DNA from: Anolis sagrei
Taxonomy: Eukaryota > Chordata > Lepidosauria > Squamata > Anolidae
Direction: 5' to 3'
DNA: 64,000 nt
Assembly (NCBI RefSeq): GCF_037176765.1
Contig: NC_090023.1
Coordinates: 99,867,366 to 99,931,365 of the forward strand
Shown: positions 11,064 through 21,613 of the stretch, one piece after another
How positions within the stretch are numbered: the stretch's first letter is position 1
Layout: the number at the start of each line of letters is the position of its first letter
Translations under genes and position numbers: made by a program
Notes under the pieces: model-generated
Databases searched by the model: none
Told to the model about the DNA's origin: nothing
Seen by the model: the letters and a program-made list of their open reading frames with translations, nothing else

Positions 11064-11736
11064 TTGGACTATTTTACTGGATTACATTTTTCATGGAGTG
11101 TGTTGCTATTTATTTACTTAGTAGCACAGGAAGCCTTTTATGCCACAAACAGTGCATTTGCTCAATATAAAATGAAACGTGTGTTTGGTCATTCTAATGG
11201 CATCAGAGTGTTATTTTACAGTTTTATGATTTTAAATGCTATCATAATGACCACTTCAGTAGGATATTCTGTTAATATAATATACAAGATTGCTTCCTTC
11301 TCCATTCTCTCCTGATATTACCTATTGTGAAATGTGGTGAAAGTTGATTGTGAGGAGGAACTGGGAGACATGTAAGGATAGTGGGTGTCTTGAAGTATAC
11401 ACGACTATATTGTCTACAAAATGTTTCCTTTTTTATTGGATACTTGGCTATCAAGAGCAGAGTAGAAAGTATCAAGAGTAGAGACAGTGCATTGATGTAT
11501 AGAGGTGCTTGTTAATTCCATAGCGAGGTGGTAACTCTTTGTGTTGCAAAACCTTCCTGCCATAATAAGCAGCAATGCTTTTATGGCGTGTGTGTGTTTG
11601 TATAGCATTTTATTTAGTTGAAAAGCTTGATACTGATTCTCTGCAATTTAAAAAAATAATCACTGCTAATAATAACTGTAATAGAACCAAGACAAAAGTC
11701 AATTAGATATGTCTGTAAGTGACGCAATCAGTAGAG

Positions 11737-12383
11737 GAGTGGTTCTCAACCTGTGGGTCCCCAGATGTTTTGGCCTTCTACTCCCAGAAATCCTAACAGC
11801 TGGTAAACTGGCCACGATTTCTGGGAGTTGTAGGCCAAAAACCTGGGGACTCACAGGTTGAGAATAGGCTTGGGCGGTTTCGTTCATTAATTTCGTAATT
11901 CTTTATTAATTCGTATTTAAATTAGCTTACGATCCAATATTGAGCCATGCAGGACTACTGTGAGGAATAATTAAAAATCGAAACAATTTCTCCAATTTAT
12001 TTCGTATTGTTTCGTAGTTGGTTCGAAATTGTTTCGAAATTGTTTTGTAATTATTTCCCTATGTCTGGTGCAAGTTTTATAGTTGTTGTTTGTTTTATCA
12101 ATGATAAAAAATAAATTATCACACCAACAGTAAACAACAGAGGGAGAGGGAAGCTTCAGAAGTTCCCCCTGTCCCATTTGGAGGGATTTTTAGCATATTG
12201 CGCAATCGCGTCCGCCATTAACGAATCGATTCGTAATTTTACGAAATTTCGTTTATTTCGAACTTTTTTAAAGGAAAATTTCGGAATTCTTTAAAAAAAC
12301 GAAATGCAAGGGCCCCCCTAAAAACGAAACGAGTTTAGAACCAAATTTTTCCGTTGTTACCCAAGCCTAGTTGAGAACCACTG
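11737..12383 (+). mobile_element. hAT MITE (outer), split by another hAT element
   Basis: The termini are (C/G)AGTGGTTCTCAACC and GGTTGAGAACCACTG. Inner arms repeat CCAGAAATCCTAACAGCTGG-type sequence in inverted order. It is flanked by near-identical 8-bp duplications, CAGTAGAG (11729-11736) and CAGTAGAA (12384-12391), as expected for hAT. It is non-autonomous with no transposase frame. It lies in the TUBGCP5-CYFIP1 intergenic region. Confidence 0.85.
11865..12369 (+). mobile_element. hAT-type non-autonomous element (inner)
   Basis: A 505-bp insertion inside the 11737-12383 MITE with termini TAGGCTTGGGC and CCCAAGCCTA. A perfect 8-bp duplication GTTGAGAA lies at 11857-11864 and 12370-12377. 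The interior is unusual: many TTCG/CGAA words (TTCGTAATT, CGAAATTTCG) in AT-rich DNA. No transposase frame is visible. Confidence 0.8.
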
Positions 12384-12399
12384 CAGTAGAATAAACAGG

Positions 12400-13247
12400 C
12401 ACATAATGGACAATGTCAGAGAGCAGGTTTGCTAAAGAGAACTGTTGTCTGTTTTTTGGAAGAATAATAGTGTTTCATAAATAACCACAGAGATGATCAT
12501 AGCTACTTGTAAGTAACTGTCATGGGTTCCTAAAGCTACAGGGTTTTAGTTTGCTAAAAACCCTGTATAGAGGCCAATCTAGCACCCACCTATCTTACTG
12601 CTGTTTTACATGAGGAGACATCCACTAAAACAATTGGGACCTTCAGGGCTAAAATCCTTTGCATTGGATCTGGAGATAAATGGGCAAGCTGTATTTTGTG
12701 TGCTCCAGAATAGAAAAAAATACGAGTACTGAGGGAACAAAATTTTATTATTGTGTTGCACCTGCCTAAACAAGAATATTATTTGTGTTCTATGCTAGCT
12801 GACACTCCTGAATTGTTCTCAAAGGCAGCCCAGTATGAATAATAATGATCAGTATAATGGCAGAGGTATCTGAGTTTGCTTATAGATTCGTGCTTTTTCA
12901 AAAACAGCATTCTTTCAAACAGTGTTTAAAATTATCCCCTTTAAGAAAAAAATGACTGGATAGGTCTTGAATTTTACGTTGATATTATAAAGTCTGAGTT
13001 TTACATTTTAAAATGTTTCCTCTAAAAGAAAGCACACAGTGGATTCAAATATGTCATTTGACATTCTTATGCAATCATTTCTTCATTGCGGTCTTTAAAA
13101 AAACAGTTTCTATCCCAGCTGTACAAGAGATTTGATATGAAAGAATATATTCTGTGACTTGCATGGGGCACAGTGTGCAATAAGGAAAAAAATCAATGGT
13201 GGGTCTATACAGAGATGACTGAAAGAAATTTTCTTTTGCTTCAATGT
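12400..13247. other. Intergenic sequence, nothing recognised
   Basis: No repeat or coding signal was recognised between the nested hAT pair and the next MITE. Confidence 0.4.
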
Positions 13248-13255
13248 GTCTAGCC

Positions 13256-13378
13256 CAGGCATGGGCAGACTTCAGCCCTCCAGGTGTTTTGGACTTCAAC
13301 TGCCACAATTCTGGCTGTTAGGAATTGTGGGAGTTGAAGTCTAAAACACCTTGGAGGACTGAAGTTTGCTCATGTCCA
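13256..13378 (+). mobile_element. hAT-type palindromic MITE
   Basis: Ends CAGGCATGGGCAGACTTC and GAAGTTTGCTCATGTCCA are inverted, and the whole 123 bp folds on itself. Imperfect 8-bp flanks (GTCTAGCC and ATCTAGAC) support hAT. Confidence 0.75.
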
Positions 13379-13923
13379 ATCTAGACTCTGGATCTGTGCA
13401 CCTAATGGAAAAAAATGACAATGTATGGTTATTTGTGGTCTTTTTCATTTGACTTTATTTGGAAAGAAAAAAAAGATGGAGAACCAGTGGGAAATTAAAA
13501 AAAAAATACAAATATGTCAGATGCTTAGAACATTATCCCATTCTGGCAGTGAATGAAACGGGAAGCTTCTATGATAATAAGCTCATCTGGGACCACCTTC
13601 TCAGATGTTCTTGATTACGATGGGGAATAAACTTAAATGTATTAGGTTTTGAAATATGTGACTGTTTTGGAATTATATATTGACGAGTATGGTGCTGTAA
13701 GTTGCCTTCTAATCATTACTGTAAAAGATGAGTTGTAAATAAATTACTTTTTTAAAAAGTATATTAGTTTAAAGTAGATTTTTTTAACAACATGCCTTAT
13801 TTATCTTCATTGATCCCAGTCTATTATTTAGTATTTGGCTGAAAGTTTAGTAAATTTTACTGGTTTTTTCCAGAATCATTCTGAGATTTCTTGGGCCTTT
13901 AGACCAAGGATTTGGTAGGCATA

Positions 13924-15253
13924 TGAAGGGTGTTCATTAAAGATTTCCCCTGACCTGCTTATATTTATCACAGGACTTTGAAACTGCACATGTATAATGA
14001 TTTAAGTTTCTATAGGTTACGTGCCAATTTACAACGCAGAACTGATAACGGTCTTTTTTTTACAGGTGCTGAAGTGGTGTGATGTTTGATAATGGATCCA
14101 GTGGAATACAGAGCAGTCATCAAGTTCTTTTATTTGAAATGTCGCACACCAAAGGAGACATTCGATGAGATGAAAGAGGTTTATGGTGATGATTCCCCAT
14201 CATATGATCTAGTAAAGAACTGCATTGTCAATTCCAGTGTGGTCAGACTTCGGTGCAAACAGCTCCAATTCCAGAGCAACCCCACTGTGCTATTGATGAA
14301 CACACTATCCAGCAAGTTAAGGTCACCATTTTGGAAAATTGCCTCATAACCATTCTCCACCTAGCCCAAAATGTCAACATTAGTATGGGATCCATGGAAA
14401 AAATAATCCAAGACAATCTTCACATTTATAAGATATGTGCTTGCTGGGTTCCCCGGCTGCTCACACCTTTCCAGAAGCAGAAATGAGTCGAATGCTTTCA
14501 GGTTCTTTTGACAACGTGCCATGGAAACCAGGAGGACTTTTTAGCAGATTGATTACACAGGATGAAAGCTTGATCCATTACTATGATCCTGAGACTAAAG
14601 TCCAGTCAATGCAATGGAAGCATCATGACTCACCGCCTCCAAAGAAGGCATGTGCCCAACTTTCAGCAAGCAAGGTCATGCTCACAGTATTTTGGGACCA
14701 GCATGGAGTAGTACTGATGCATTTCGTAGCAAAGGGTACCATGATCACTGAGGCATACTATGCTTCATTGCTGCGGAAATTGCAGGAGGCCATCAAAACC
14801 AAGAGACTGCTACAGAAATTGCAGGAGGCCATCAAAACCAAGAGATGTGGCATGTCACCAAAGGCGTCCACTTTCTGCAAGACAATGCACTTATTATTTA
14901 TTTATTTATTTCAGTTACTTCTACCCCGCCCTTCTCACCCCAAATGGAAGAAGCATGCTCCTGTGGCTTTGAAATTCTACCACATTCACTAGACCTCACA
15001 CCATCGGATTTCCACCTCTTTCCAACAATGAATTTATTTTTGAAGGGCAAGCATTTTGCAGATGACGAGACTCTTATTTCCAAAGTCACAATGTGGCTTT
15101 TGGAGCAATCTGTCAACTTCTACAAGCGAGGTGTTTACAGTTGCTTAACAAGATGGGAGACACCTATGAGAAAAAACTAATAACTGTGCCAAGTTTTATT
15201 GCTCTCAGTCCACAGGAAGTGGCTCAGGGGAAATCTTTAATGAACGCCCCTCG
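13924..15253 (+). mobile_element. Mariner (Tc1/mariner) transposon, decayed
   Basis: The element is 1330 bp. Inverted termini TGAAGGGTGTTCATTAAAG and CTTTAATGAACGCCCCTCG are each bordered by TA (13922-13923 and 15254-15255), the mariner target duplication. Inside is a mariner transposase in several frames. The region also contains a short L2 tail insertion (14885-14945) and an internal tandem duplication of about 54 bp (14772-14844). Confidence 0.92.
14086..15180 (+). pseudogene. Mariner transposase, broken
   Basis: The N-terminal helix-turn-helix part starts at 14086 (MDPVEYRAVIKFFYLK, DDSPSYDLVK). The catalytic part shows ITQDES (first Asp), SKVMLTVFWDQHGVV, FLQDNA (second Asp) and LDLTPSDFHLFP (third Asp), the D,D34D order of mariners. 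The coding text moves between at least three frames. An L2 3'-end fragment sits directly after FLQDNA, between the second and third catalytic residues, and a repeated KLQEAIKTKR lies upstream. It cannot make active enzyme. Confidence 0.9.
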
Positions 15254-15535
15254 TACAATAATATGCAAGTGCAAAAATGTACACTTTCAGTCGTTTGGAG
15301 AAAAATGATGAACATGTTCATAGGCTTAAAGAGCAATCTATTATACATTGGGTAGTCCCTCATGCCAACCGGTTCAAGGCATTTGCATCATAACAGGGCA
15401 CTTCTTTCCTTTTGTTTGCAACAGAAAATAGATCTCAAGATTGTCTTCATATTAGCATACAATTAGCATTTTTTCCTGCAACATTCCTCCACTTTATAGT
15501 GGAACTTGGGTAGCCAGGTGAAATAAGGGACAGAG

Positions 15536-15684
15536 CTTGCTGTTATGTGCCTTCACATCATTTCTGACTGATGAAGACCCACAGGGTTTTCTGGATAAGT
15601 AGATTTTCATGGTTAAACTGGGATTCGAACCTTATTCTCCAGGGTTGTAATCCAACACTCAAACCACAATGACACACTGGCCCT
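15536..15684 (-). mobile_element. tRNA-derived SINE with L2-like tail
   Basis: On the minus strand a pol III A-box-like region is followed by a B box in GGTTCGAATCCCAG. The plus-strand left end GCCTTCACATCATTTCTGAC is the inverted L2-like tail. Confidence 0.65.
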
Positions 15685-16240
15685 TTAATGGTTATGTAAG
15701 ACAATGCTACTCAAAGCAGTGTTGGGCTCTGACTCATTGGCTGCTGATCTCTGGACAGTTTCCAGGAAAGAAAAGCAGTTGTACCCAATAGACAAAAATG
15801 TAGTGCCAGTCCCTGGTATATTTGGGGAAATAATTGCCAGACTCTCTCCTAGCGGACAGCCTGAAAAGAGAGATGGACGCCTGATGTTGCTTGTCACCAC
15901 GGCACCTTCTGCTGAAATTCTGTCCTGTACATCCATTGAAGGGAAGGGGCTGCTGTACGGATCAAAAGAGCCTTTGATCTATTTTGATTGCCTTTTAGAT
16001 TTAGGTGTGAACTGTTTTGATATTGTAAGTAGTCTGATTTTATTTTAATGTTTCAACATGTTTTTAAATGTATTCTCTTAAATTCTGAGCTGCTTAGGGT
16101 CCCAATTTTGGAGACAAAGGGGGTGCTGATACTGATGTATTGGTTGGGACGGGATGCACGGGCTGCAAAATGGTGTGAACCTAGTAGAGAATGCCCTGGT
16201 TAAGAAGGAAAAGATGGGAATTCCTTGGCAGGCAAGTCAA
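15685..16240. other. Intergenic sequence, possibly an unclassified repeat
   Basis: Open frames occur on both strands here (114 codons +, 83 codons -). I do not recognise either protein. Opposed overlapping frames in a GC-richer patch suggest an old repeat rather than a gene. Confidence 0.3.
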
Positions 16241-16423
16241 ATAGGCAGACCTCTTCCTTTCTTTTGACTCTTCTTTCTCTTCCCTACCCCCCCTCCCTCC
16301 TTTTCACTTTTTCTCTCTCCCTTTCATTTTCTTCCTTTCTCACCCTTCCATTTCTTTTCTCTTTCCCTCTCCCATCCTTCCTCTCTCCTGATCTTTTCCT
16401 TTCTTCCCTTCTTCCTCTTTGAG

Positions 16424-16560
16424 ACCCCTTCTACACACATGATAAAATCCACAATGAACTGGAATATATGGCAATATGGACTCAGACAACCCAGTTCAAA
16501 GCAGATATTGTGGGTTATCTGCCTTGATATTCTGGGTTATATGGCTGTGTGGAAGGGCCT
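16424..16560 (+). mobile_element. MITE in the C/T tract
   Basis: The right end GGCTGTGTGGAAGGGCC and the diverged left end CCCTTCTACACACATG are inverted. The interior ATCCACAATGAACTGGAATA and CAGTTCAAAGCAGATATTGT are shared with the copies at 16709 and 27760. Confidence 0.7.
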
Positions 16561-16708
16561 TCACTTCCCCCCTTTCGTTCTTTTCTCGCTTCCCTTCTTC
16601 CTTCCTCTCTCGCTTTCCTCCTTTCATTCTTTCTCTCTTCCCTTTTCCCCTTTCTTCTGTCCTTTCCCCCTTTGGTTTTTTTTTCCTCTTCACTTCTTCC
16701 TTTCTCTC

Positions 16709-16880
16709 CAGGCCCTTCCACACAGTCCTATAATTCAGAATATCAAGGCAGAAAATCCCACAATATCTACTTTGAACTGGGTTATCTGAGTCCACACTGC
16801 CATATATTCCAGTTCAAAGCAGATATTGTGGGATTTTCTGCCTTGATATTCTGGGATATAGGGCTGTGTGGAAGGACCCC
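16709..16880 (+). mobile_element. Palindromic MITE in the C/T tract
   Basis: The long palindrome begins AGGCCCTTCCACACAG and ends CTGTGTGGAAGGACC. Both arms hold AATATCAAGGCAGAAAATCC and its complement. It is the best copy of this family in the window. Confidence 0.8.
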
Positions 16881-18149
16881 CTCTCTCTTCCTTCCTTTAA
16901 TCTCTCTTCTGTTCTTCTCAGTTCTTTCTTTCCTTTCTCTATTTCATCATTCTGTCCTTTCTCAATTTCTTCTGTCCATTCTTCCCCTTCCTTCCATTCA
17001 TTCAATATTTCCCTTCCATTTCTTCTCTCCTTCTCCCTTCTGCTCTTTCAGTCTCTTCCCTTCTTTCCTCTCATTTCCTTTCATTCTTTTCCTTTCTTAC
17101 CATCTTCCTTCCACTCTTGCTTTCCTTCAGTCTTTCTCTCTTCCCTTTTCCCTTCCTTATGTCCTTTCTCTCTCCCCCTTCTTTTTTCTCTTCACTTTTT
17201 TCCTTCCTTTCTCTCTTCCATCCTTGTACTGTCTCTCTAAATTCCTTCTGTCTATTCCTCCCCTTCCTTCCTTTATTTCTTCTCTCTTTCCTTAATCTCT
17301 CTTCCTTCTGTTCTTTTCCTCTCTTATGTCCCCCCCCCCTTCGTTATTTTTCTCTCTCTTTCCTCCCTTCTGTCCTTTCTATCTCCTTTCGGTTCTTTCT
17401 CTTCATTCTTTCCTTTTTCTCGCCCCTTCCTTCCTTCCATCTCCCCTTAAATTCTTTCTCCTTACTTCCTCTCCCCTCTCTACCTTTCTTCTTTCTCTCC
17501 CTCCTTTCCTTCTTTCAGTTCTTTCTCCTGATTTCTTTCCTCCCCCCTTTCTCCCTTCCTTCTCCCTCCCTCCCTTCAGTTCTTTCACCACCTTTCCTCC
17601 CTTGCTTCTTCTCCCCTTCCTCCCTTCTATCCTCCCTCCAGTTCTTTCTCCTTCATTCTTTCTTTCCTTCCTTCCTCTCCCCTTCCTCCTTTTCTTCTTT
17701 CTCTCACTCCCATCCTTCGGTTCTTTCTCTTCATTTCTTTCCTTCCTCTCCTCTTCTTCCCTTTCTTCTTCTCTTTTTTCCTCTCTCCCTTGAGTTCTTT
17801 TCTCCTCCCTTCTTTCCTTCTTCACTTTCTTCTTCTTTCTCTCCCTCCCTTCTTTCCTTCTTCACTTTCTTCTTCTTTCTCTCCCTCCCTTCGGTTCTTT
17901 CTCCTCACTTCTTTCCTTCGTCCCCGCCTTCTTTATCTCCCTCCCTTTCTTTGGTTCTTTCTCCTCACTTCTTTCCTTTCTTCCCCCCTCTCCCCTTCTT
18001 CCCTTTCTTTCTTTCTCTCTCTCCCTCTTCCGTTCTTCCTCCTCACTTCTTTCCTCCCTTTCCCTCTCTCACCCTTCTGCCCTTCCTCTCATTCACTTCC
18101 TTCCCTTCTCCCTCCCTCCCTCCTTCCTTCCTTGAGGAGGCTGGGCAGG

Positions 18150-18424
18150 AGTTTGGGACGGAGGAGGAGGAGCTGGAGTTGGGAAGGAGGAAGGGTGTTT
18201 CCTGGCGAGTCTGTTTGGAGTGACTCAGACAGGAAACTCCCAGCTTCGTGCGCGGCGGGCCTGCGAGGCAAGGGAAGTGGCCCGGGCCAAGGAGAGCAGA
18301 CCCCCTCCGCTTCCTCCTCCTCCTCTTCTTCGGCCCGCGAAGGAGTGGAGCCTGGACCCGCGGAGAGAGAGAGGGAGAGGGAGAGGAAGGCGGGCGCCGG
18401 GCCTGGCGAGGAGGCGGCTGCTGG
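18150..18424 (+). promoter_or_regulatory. CYFIP1: CYFIP1 CpG-rich promoter and probable non-coding exon 1
   Basis: Sequence changes abruptly from the C/T tract to a G+C-rich, CpG-rich block extending to about 18670. There is no TATA box. TGACTCA (AP-1 type) is at 18221-18227 and GGAAG words (ETS type) lie around it. A splice donor CTGG|GTGAGA at 18424/18425 could end a non-coding first exon that joins the coding exon at 29036. The start site cannot be placed from sequence. Confidence 0.6.
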
Positions 18425-18682
18425 GTGAGAGGACCCTTCTTCTCCCGCTTGGCGCCCGCCTGCTGTTCCGGGCTGGGGCCTGTGAGGACGGGGTTGGGCG
18501 CCTGGCTGTGCAGGCGTGGGGTCGGGTCGGAGGCCGGGGAAAAGGGAAGGCTTGCCCAGCTGCGGCCTAAACGGAGGAGGGAGGCCGGGCGGGCGGGCCT
18601 TGAGACTCCAACTTCCCTCCAGCGGGCGCCTCAGAGAAAGGAAGGAAGGAGACCCGGGCGTGTCTGCCTGAGGCCACACGGT

Positions 18683-18857
18683 AGAATTAACGCGGTTTGA
18701 TACCCCTTCAGCAGCCAGGGCTCAAAGCTAGAGGATTTTCACAAAATCTTTGACCTTCTCTGTCCCAAAGTGCAGGTGCCTCACTAAACTACAGCTCCCA
18801 GGACCCCATAGCCTCCAGGCCTGGCAGTTAAAGTGGTGTCAAACTGCATTGATTATA
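18683..18857 (+). mobile_element. MITE at the CpG island edge
   Basis: Inverted ends TAGAATTAACGCGGTTTGAT and GTGTCAAACTGCATTGATTA enclose a short palindromic interior (CAGCCAGGGCTCAAAGC versus GCCTGGCAGTTAAAG). It lies at the very start of CYFIP1 intron 1. Confidence 0.65.
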
Positions 18858-18969
18858 GAATATAGATGCAGCTCAAATCTGGGTGAACCTTAGATGAGTG
18901 TAGGACTGTATGTGCCTTGCAAGTAGCCTCTGGATCTGTGGATTTCATGGGGAAATCGAAGTTAGGATT

Positions 18970-19483
18970 GTTGTGAGTTTTCTGGCCTGTATGGCCATAT
19001 ATTCCAGAAGCACTCTCTCCTGACATTTTGCCCACATCCTCAGAGGTTGTGAAGTCTGTTGGAAACTAGGCAAGTGAAGTTTCTATATCTGTGGAATGTC
19101 CAGGGTGGGGGAAAGAACTCTTGTCTGCTTGAGGCAGGTGTGAATGTTGCAGTTGGCCAGTTAGCATTGAATAGCCTTGAGCTCCAAAGCCTGGCTGCTT
19201 CCTGCCTGGAGGAATAGCACCTCCCAACAAAGGATTCCCCCAGGCAGGAAGCAGCCAGGCTTTGGAGCTGCAAGGCCATGCAATGCCAGTTAGCATTGAA
19301 TAGCCTTGAGCTTCAGAGCCTGGCTGCTTCCTGCGTGGGGAAATAACACCTCCCAACAAAGTATTCCCCCATGGAGGAAGCAGGCAGGCTTTGAAGCTGC
19401 AAGGCTATTCAATGCTAAGTGGCCAGTTGCAACATTCACACCTGCCTCAAACACAAGTTTTCTTTCTCCCACAGATATATACA
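18970..19483 (-). mobile_element. Penelope-like element fragments in an inverted array
   Basis: It begins with the Penelope-like 3'-region phrase common in this window (TTTTCTGGCCTGTATGGCCA, CTGACATTTTGCCCACATCC, GTTGGAAACTAGGCAAGTGA). From 19140 it switches orientation repeatedly: the block around GCCTGGCTGCTTCCTGC recurs as its complement, then forward, then complement again. Confidence 0.7.
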
Positions 19484-19857
19484 CCCCCCCCCCCCACTTG
19501 ATCTGAAAAGATGGGTGACATTGATCTTTGGATAACATGACCTAATGCAGTAAAGGATTTGGGATATGTGCTAGTAACTTCGCAGTATGTTTCTTTTTAG
19601 CCACATATAATCGAAAAATTATTATTTAGAAGGAAGATCTAAGTGTACTCAGTAGAACTCATTTCCATAAATATGCATAGGATTGCGACTGAGCTAATTA
19701 AAAGGCAGCTAATCAGTTTTAAGCAGTTTGGTGTGGTATGCGGAAGGGAGCCTTTTAAAATTCATTTTCAAGAAATATGTCTATTTCTCATAGACATTTG
19801 AGCAGTAGGCATTTTTAAAAATACAGTTTGGTTAAGTGTTGCCATCTTAATACTAAG

Positions 19858-20180
19858 TAAAGGTAAAGGTTTCCCCTGACATTAAGTCTAGTTGTGTCAG
19901 ACTCTGAGGGGTGGTGCTCATCTCCATTTCTAAGCCAAAGAGCCGGCGTTGTCCGTAGACACCTCCAAGGCCAGCATGACTGCATGGAGTGCCGTTACTT
20001 TCCTTCAGAAGCGATACCTAGTGACCTACTCACATTTGCATGTTTTCAAACTAATAGGTTGGCAGAAGCTGGGGCTAACAGCGGGAGCTCACCCCGCTCC
20101 CTGGATTTGAACTGCCAACCTGAAAGTCGGCAAGTTCAGCTGCTCAATGGTTTAACTCACTGCGCCATCAGGGAACACCA
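19858..20180 (-). mobile_element. tRNA-derived SINE, full length
   Basis: The reverse strand starts CCCTGATGGCGCAGTGAGTT, the tRNA-like head, and ends with the tail AATGTCAGGGGAAACCTTTA. The same family appears at 31536, 45307 and 63040. Confidence 0.8.
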
Positions 20181-20755
20181 TCTTAATACTAACACTGGCA
20201 TAATATTATATTGAAATATTTGATCTGGGCACCATAAATCTCAGGTACACTAAGTATTAATTTAGGATAGAGAGAGCCACACGCTTTAGAAAGTGTGGAA
20301 TATATACTGTCTCTTAGGACAAACTAATTTAGAACAGAAATAGTCCAGGGCCCAAATGCTTGAAGGATGCGCAGTTTACTGTTTCGACATTGTTTTGGTT
20401 TTAAAAGAGGTTTTTGGAGTTGAAAATAAATTGTAATATCTGCCTAAGAAATATAGAGTGGAATTAATTAAATTGTCATTAAACCCTTAAAATTTTTTTA
20501 CTTATTAACAAATAGGCATTCATACTGGTACTTAAAATCTCTCCCAACCTCAAATCTAATTAAGTTCAATTGAATTAACAAGGCTATGAGAAATAAAAGG
20601 AATTGATTGGAACTGAATTTAACAATGTGCACCAAATTTTAGTAACAGACAACAATCATATTTTTTAAACAAATATTCTATGGAGAGCTGGGAAGTTTGG
20701 GAAAAGTTGTAGAATTGCAAGTAACCCATGGACCACTCTGCCTAGCTTTGGTATG
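20181..20755. other. CYFIP1 intron 1, nothing recognised
   Basis: AT-rich sequence with no clear repeat or coding signal. Confidence 0.4.
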
Positions 20756-20758
20756 AAG

Positions 20759-20894
20759 CAGGCCTGCATAACTTGTGGCCCTTCAGATGTTTGGACCTCA
20801 AACTCCCAGAAGCCCTAGCCAGCATGTCCAATGGTCAGGAATTATGGGATCCGAAGTCGAAAATATTTGGAGGGGTGCAGGCTGTGCAAGCCAG
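20759..20894 (+). mobile_element. hAT-type palindromic MITE
   Basis: The left end CAGGCCTGCATAACTTGTGG and the right end GCAGGCTGTGCAAGCC are inverted, with a palindromic centre around CCCAGAAGCCCTAGCCAGC. Confidence 0.6.
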
Positions 20895-21358
20895 TCTAGA
20901 GTATTGCAGTTAAGTGATATTAGGATTGGTGTTGCTAAAGTGGAGAGATGTTTCTCTGTATGGCCATATGTTCCAGAATCATTCTCCTGACGTTTCGCCC
21001 ACATCTGTGGCAGGCATCCTTAGAAGTTGAGAGGTCTGTTGGAAACTAGGCAAGTGAGGTGTATATATCTGTGGAATAATGTCCAGGGTGGGAGAACAAC
21101 TCTTGTCTGCTTGAGGCAAGCATGAATGTTGCAATTGGCCACCTTGATTAGCATTTAATGGCCTTGTAGCTTCAAAGCCTGGCTGCTTCCTGCCTTTGGG
21201 GAATCCTTTTTTGGGAGGTGTTAGCTGGCTCTGATGATTTTTTTTTAGTGTTGCTCTTTATTTACTGTCCTGCTTTTAGAGTTTTTTAAAATAGCTAAAT
21301 TTTATTCATTTTCATGGTTTACTTCTTTCTGTTGAAATTGTCCACATGCTTGTGGATT

Positions 21359-21613
21359 TCAGAGTGGCCTCTCTGTGTAGCCTGACTTGGTAGTTGTTAG
21401 AGTGGTCCAGCATTTCTGTGTTCTCAAATAATAAGTTGGTTCATCGGCTGACTTCTCAGATTGAATTAGTCTGCAGTGCCTTCCATATTTCTTGATCCCA
21501 GGTTGGGCACTGCATTTGGTGGTCCCTATGTAGACTTGTCCACAGCTGCATAGTATACGGTAGACTCCTGCAGAGGTGAGAGGATCCCTCTTGTCCTTTG
21601 CTGAACGTAGCAT
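21359..21613 (-). pseudogene. GIY-YIG endonuclease domain of a PLE
   Basis: The frame reads DPLTSAGVYRILCSCGQVYI then GTTK, the GIY-YIG signature with the Cys residues that precede it in Penelope/Poseidon elements. It ends LTTTKSGYTERPL before a stop. In PLEs this domain nicks target DNA. Here the fragment has lost its reverse transcriptase and is inert. Confidence 0.85.

Larger units (their letters stand above)
16241..18135 (+). repeat. Long pyrimidine (C/T) tract, partly minisatellite
   Basis: About 1.9 kb is almost only C and T on the plus strand, broken by two MITEs. From about 17500 on, a loose unit recurs every ~60-75 bp: CTCCCTCCCTTCGGTTCTTT, then CTCCTCACTTCTTTCCTTC. Six or more units are readable, and two of them (from ~17812) are nearly identical. 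The tract ends where the CpG-rich CYFIP1 promoter begins. Long Ser/Pro/Leu/Phe-rich frames through it are artefacts of composition. Confidence 0.9.

Noticed and set aside
15704-16048. 114-codon plus-strand frame between TUBGCP5 and CYFIP1
   Set aside because: It overlaps an opposite-strand frame, has no splice or promoter context, and looks like part of an old repeat.
16549-18428. Long plus- and minus-strand open frames (up to 368 codons) rich in Ser, Pro, Leu, Phe or Glu, Lys, Arg
   Set aside because: They are produced by the C/T-only composition of the repeat tract, which rarely forms stops. They overlap in several frames and have no domain.
18089-18700. Overlapping frames of 100-196 codons in the GC-rich block
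   Set aside because: CpG-island composition suppresses stops. The block fits promoter and non-coding exon 1, and no frame resembles a known N-terminus of CYFIP1.
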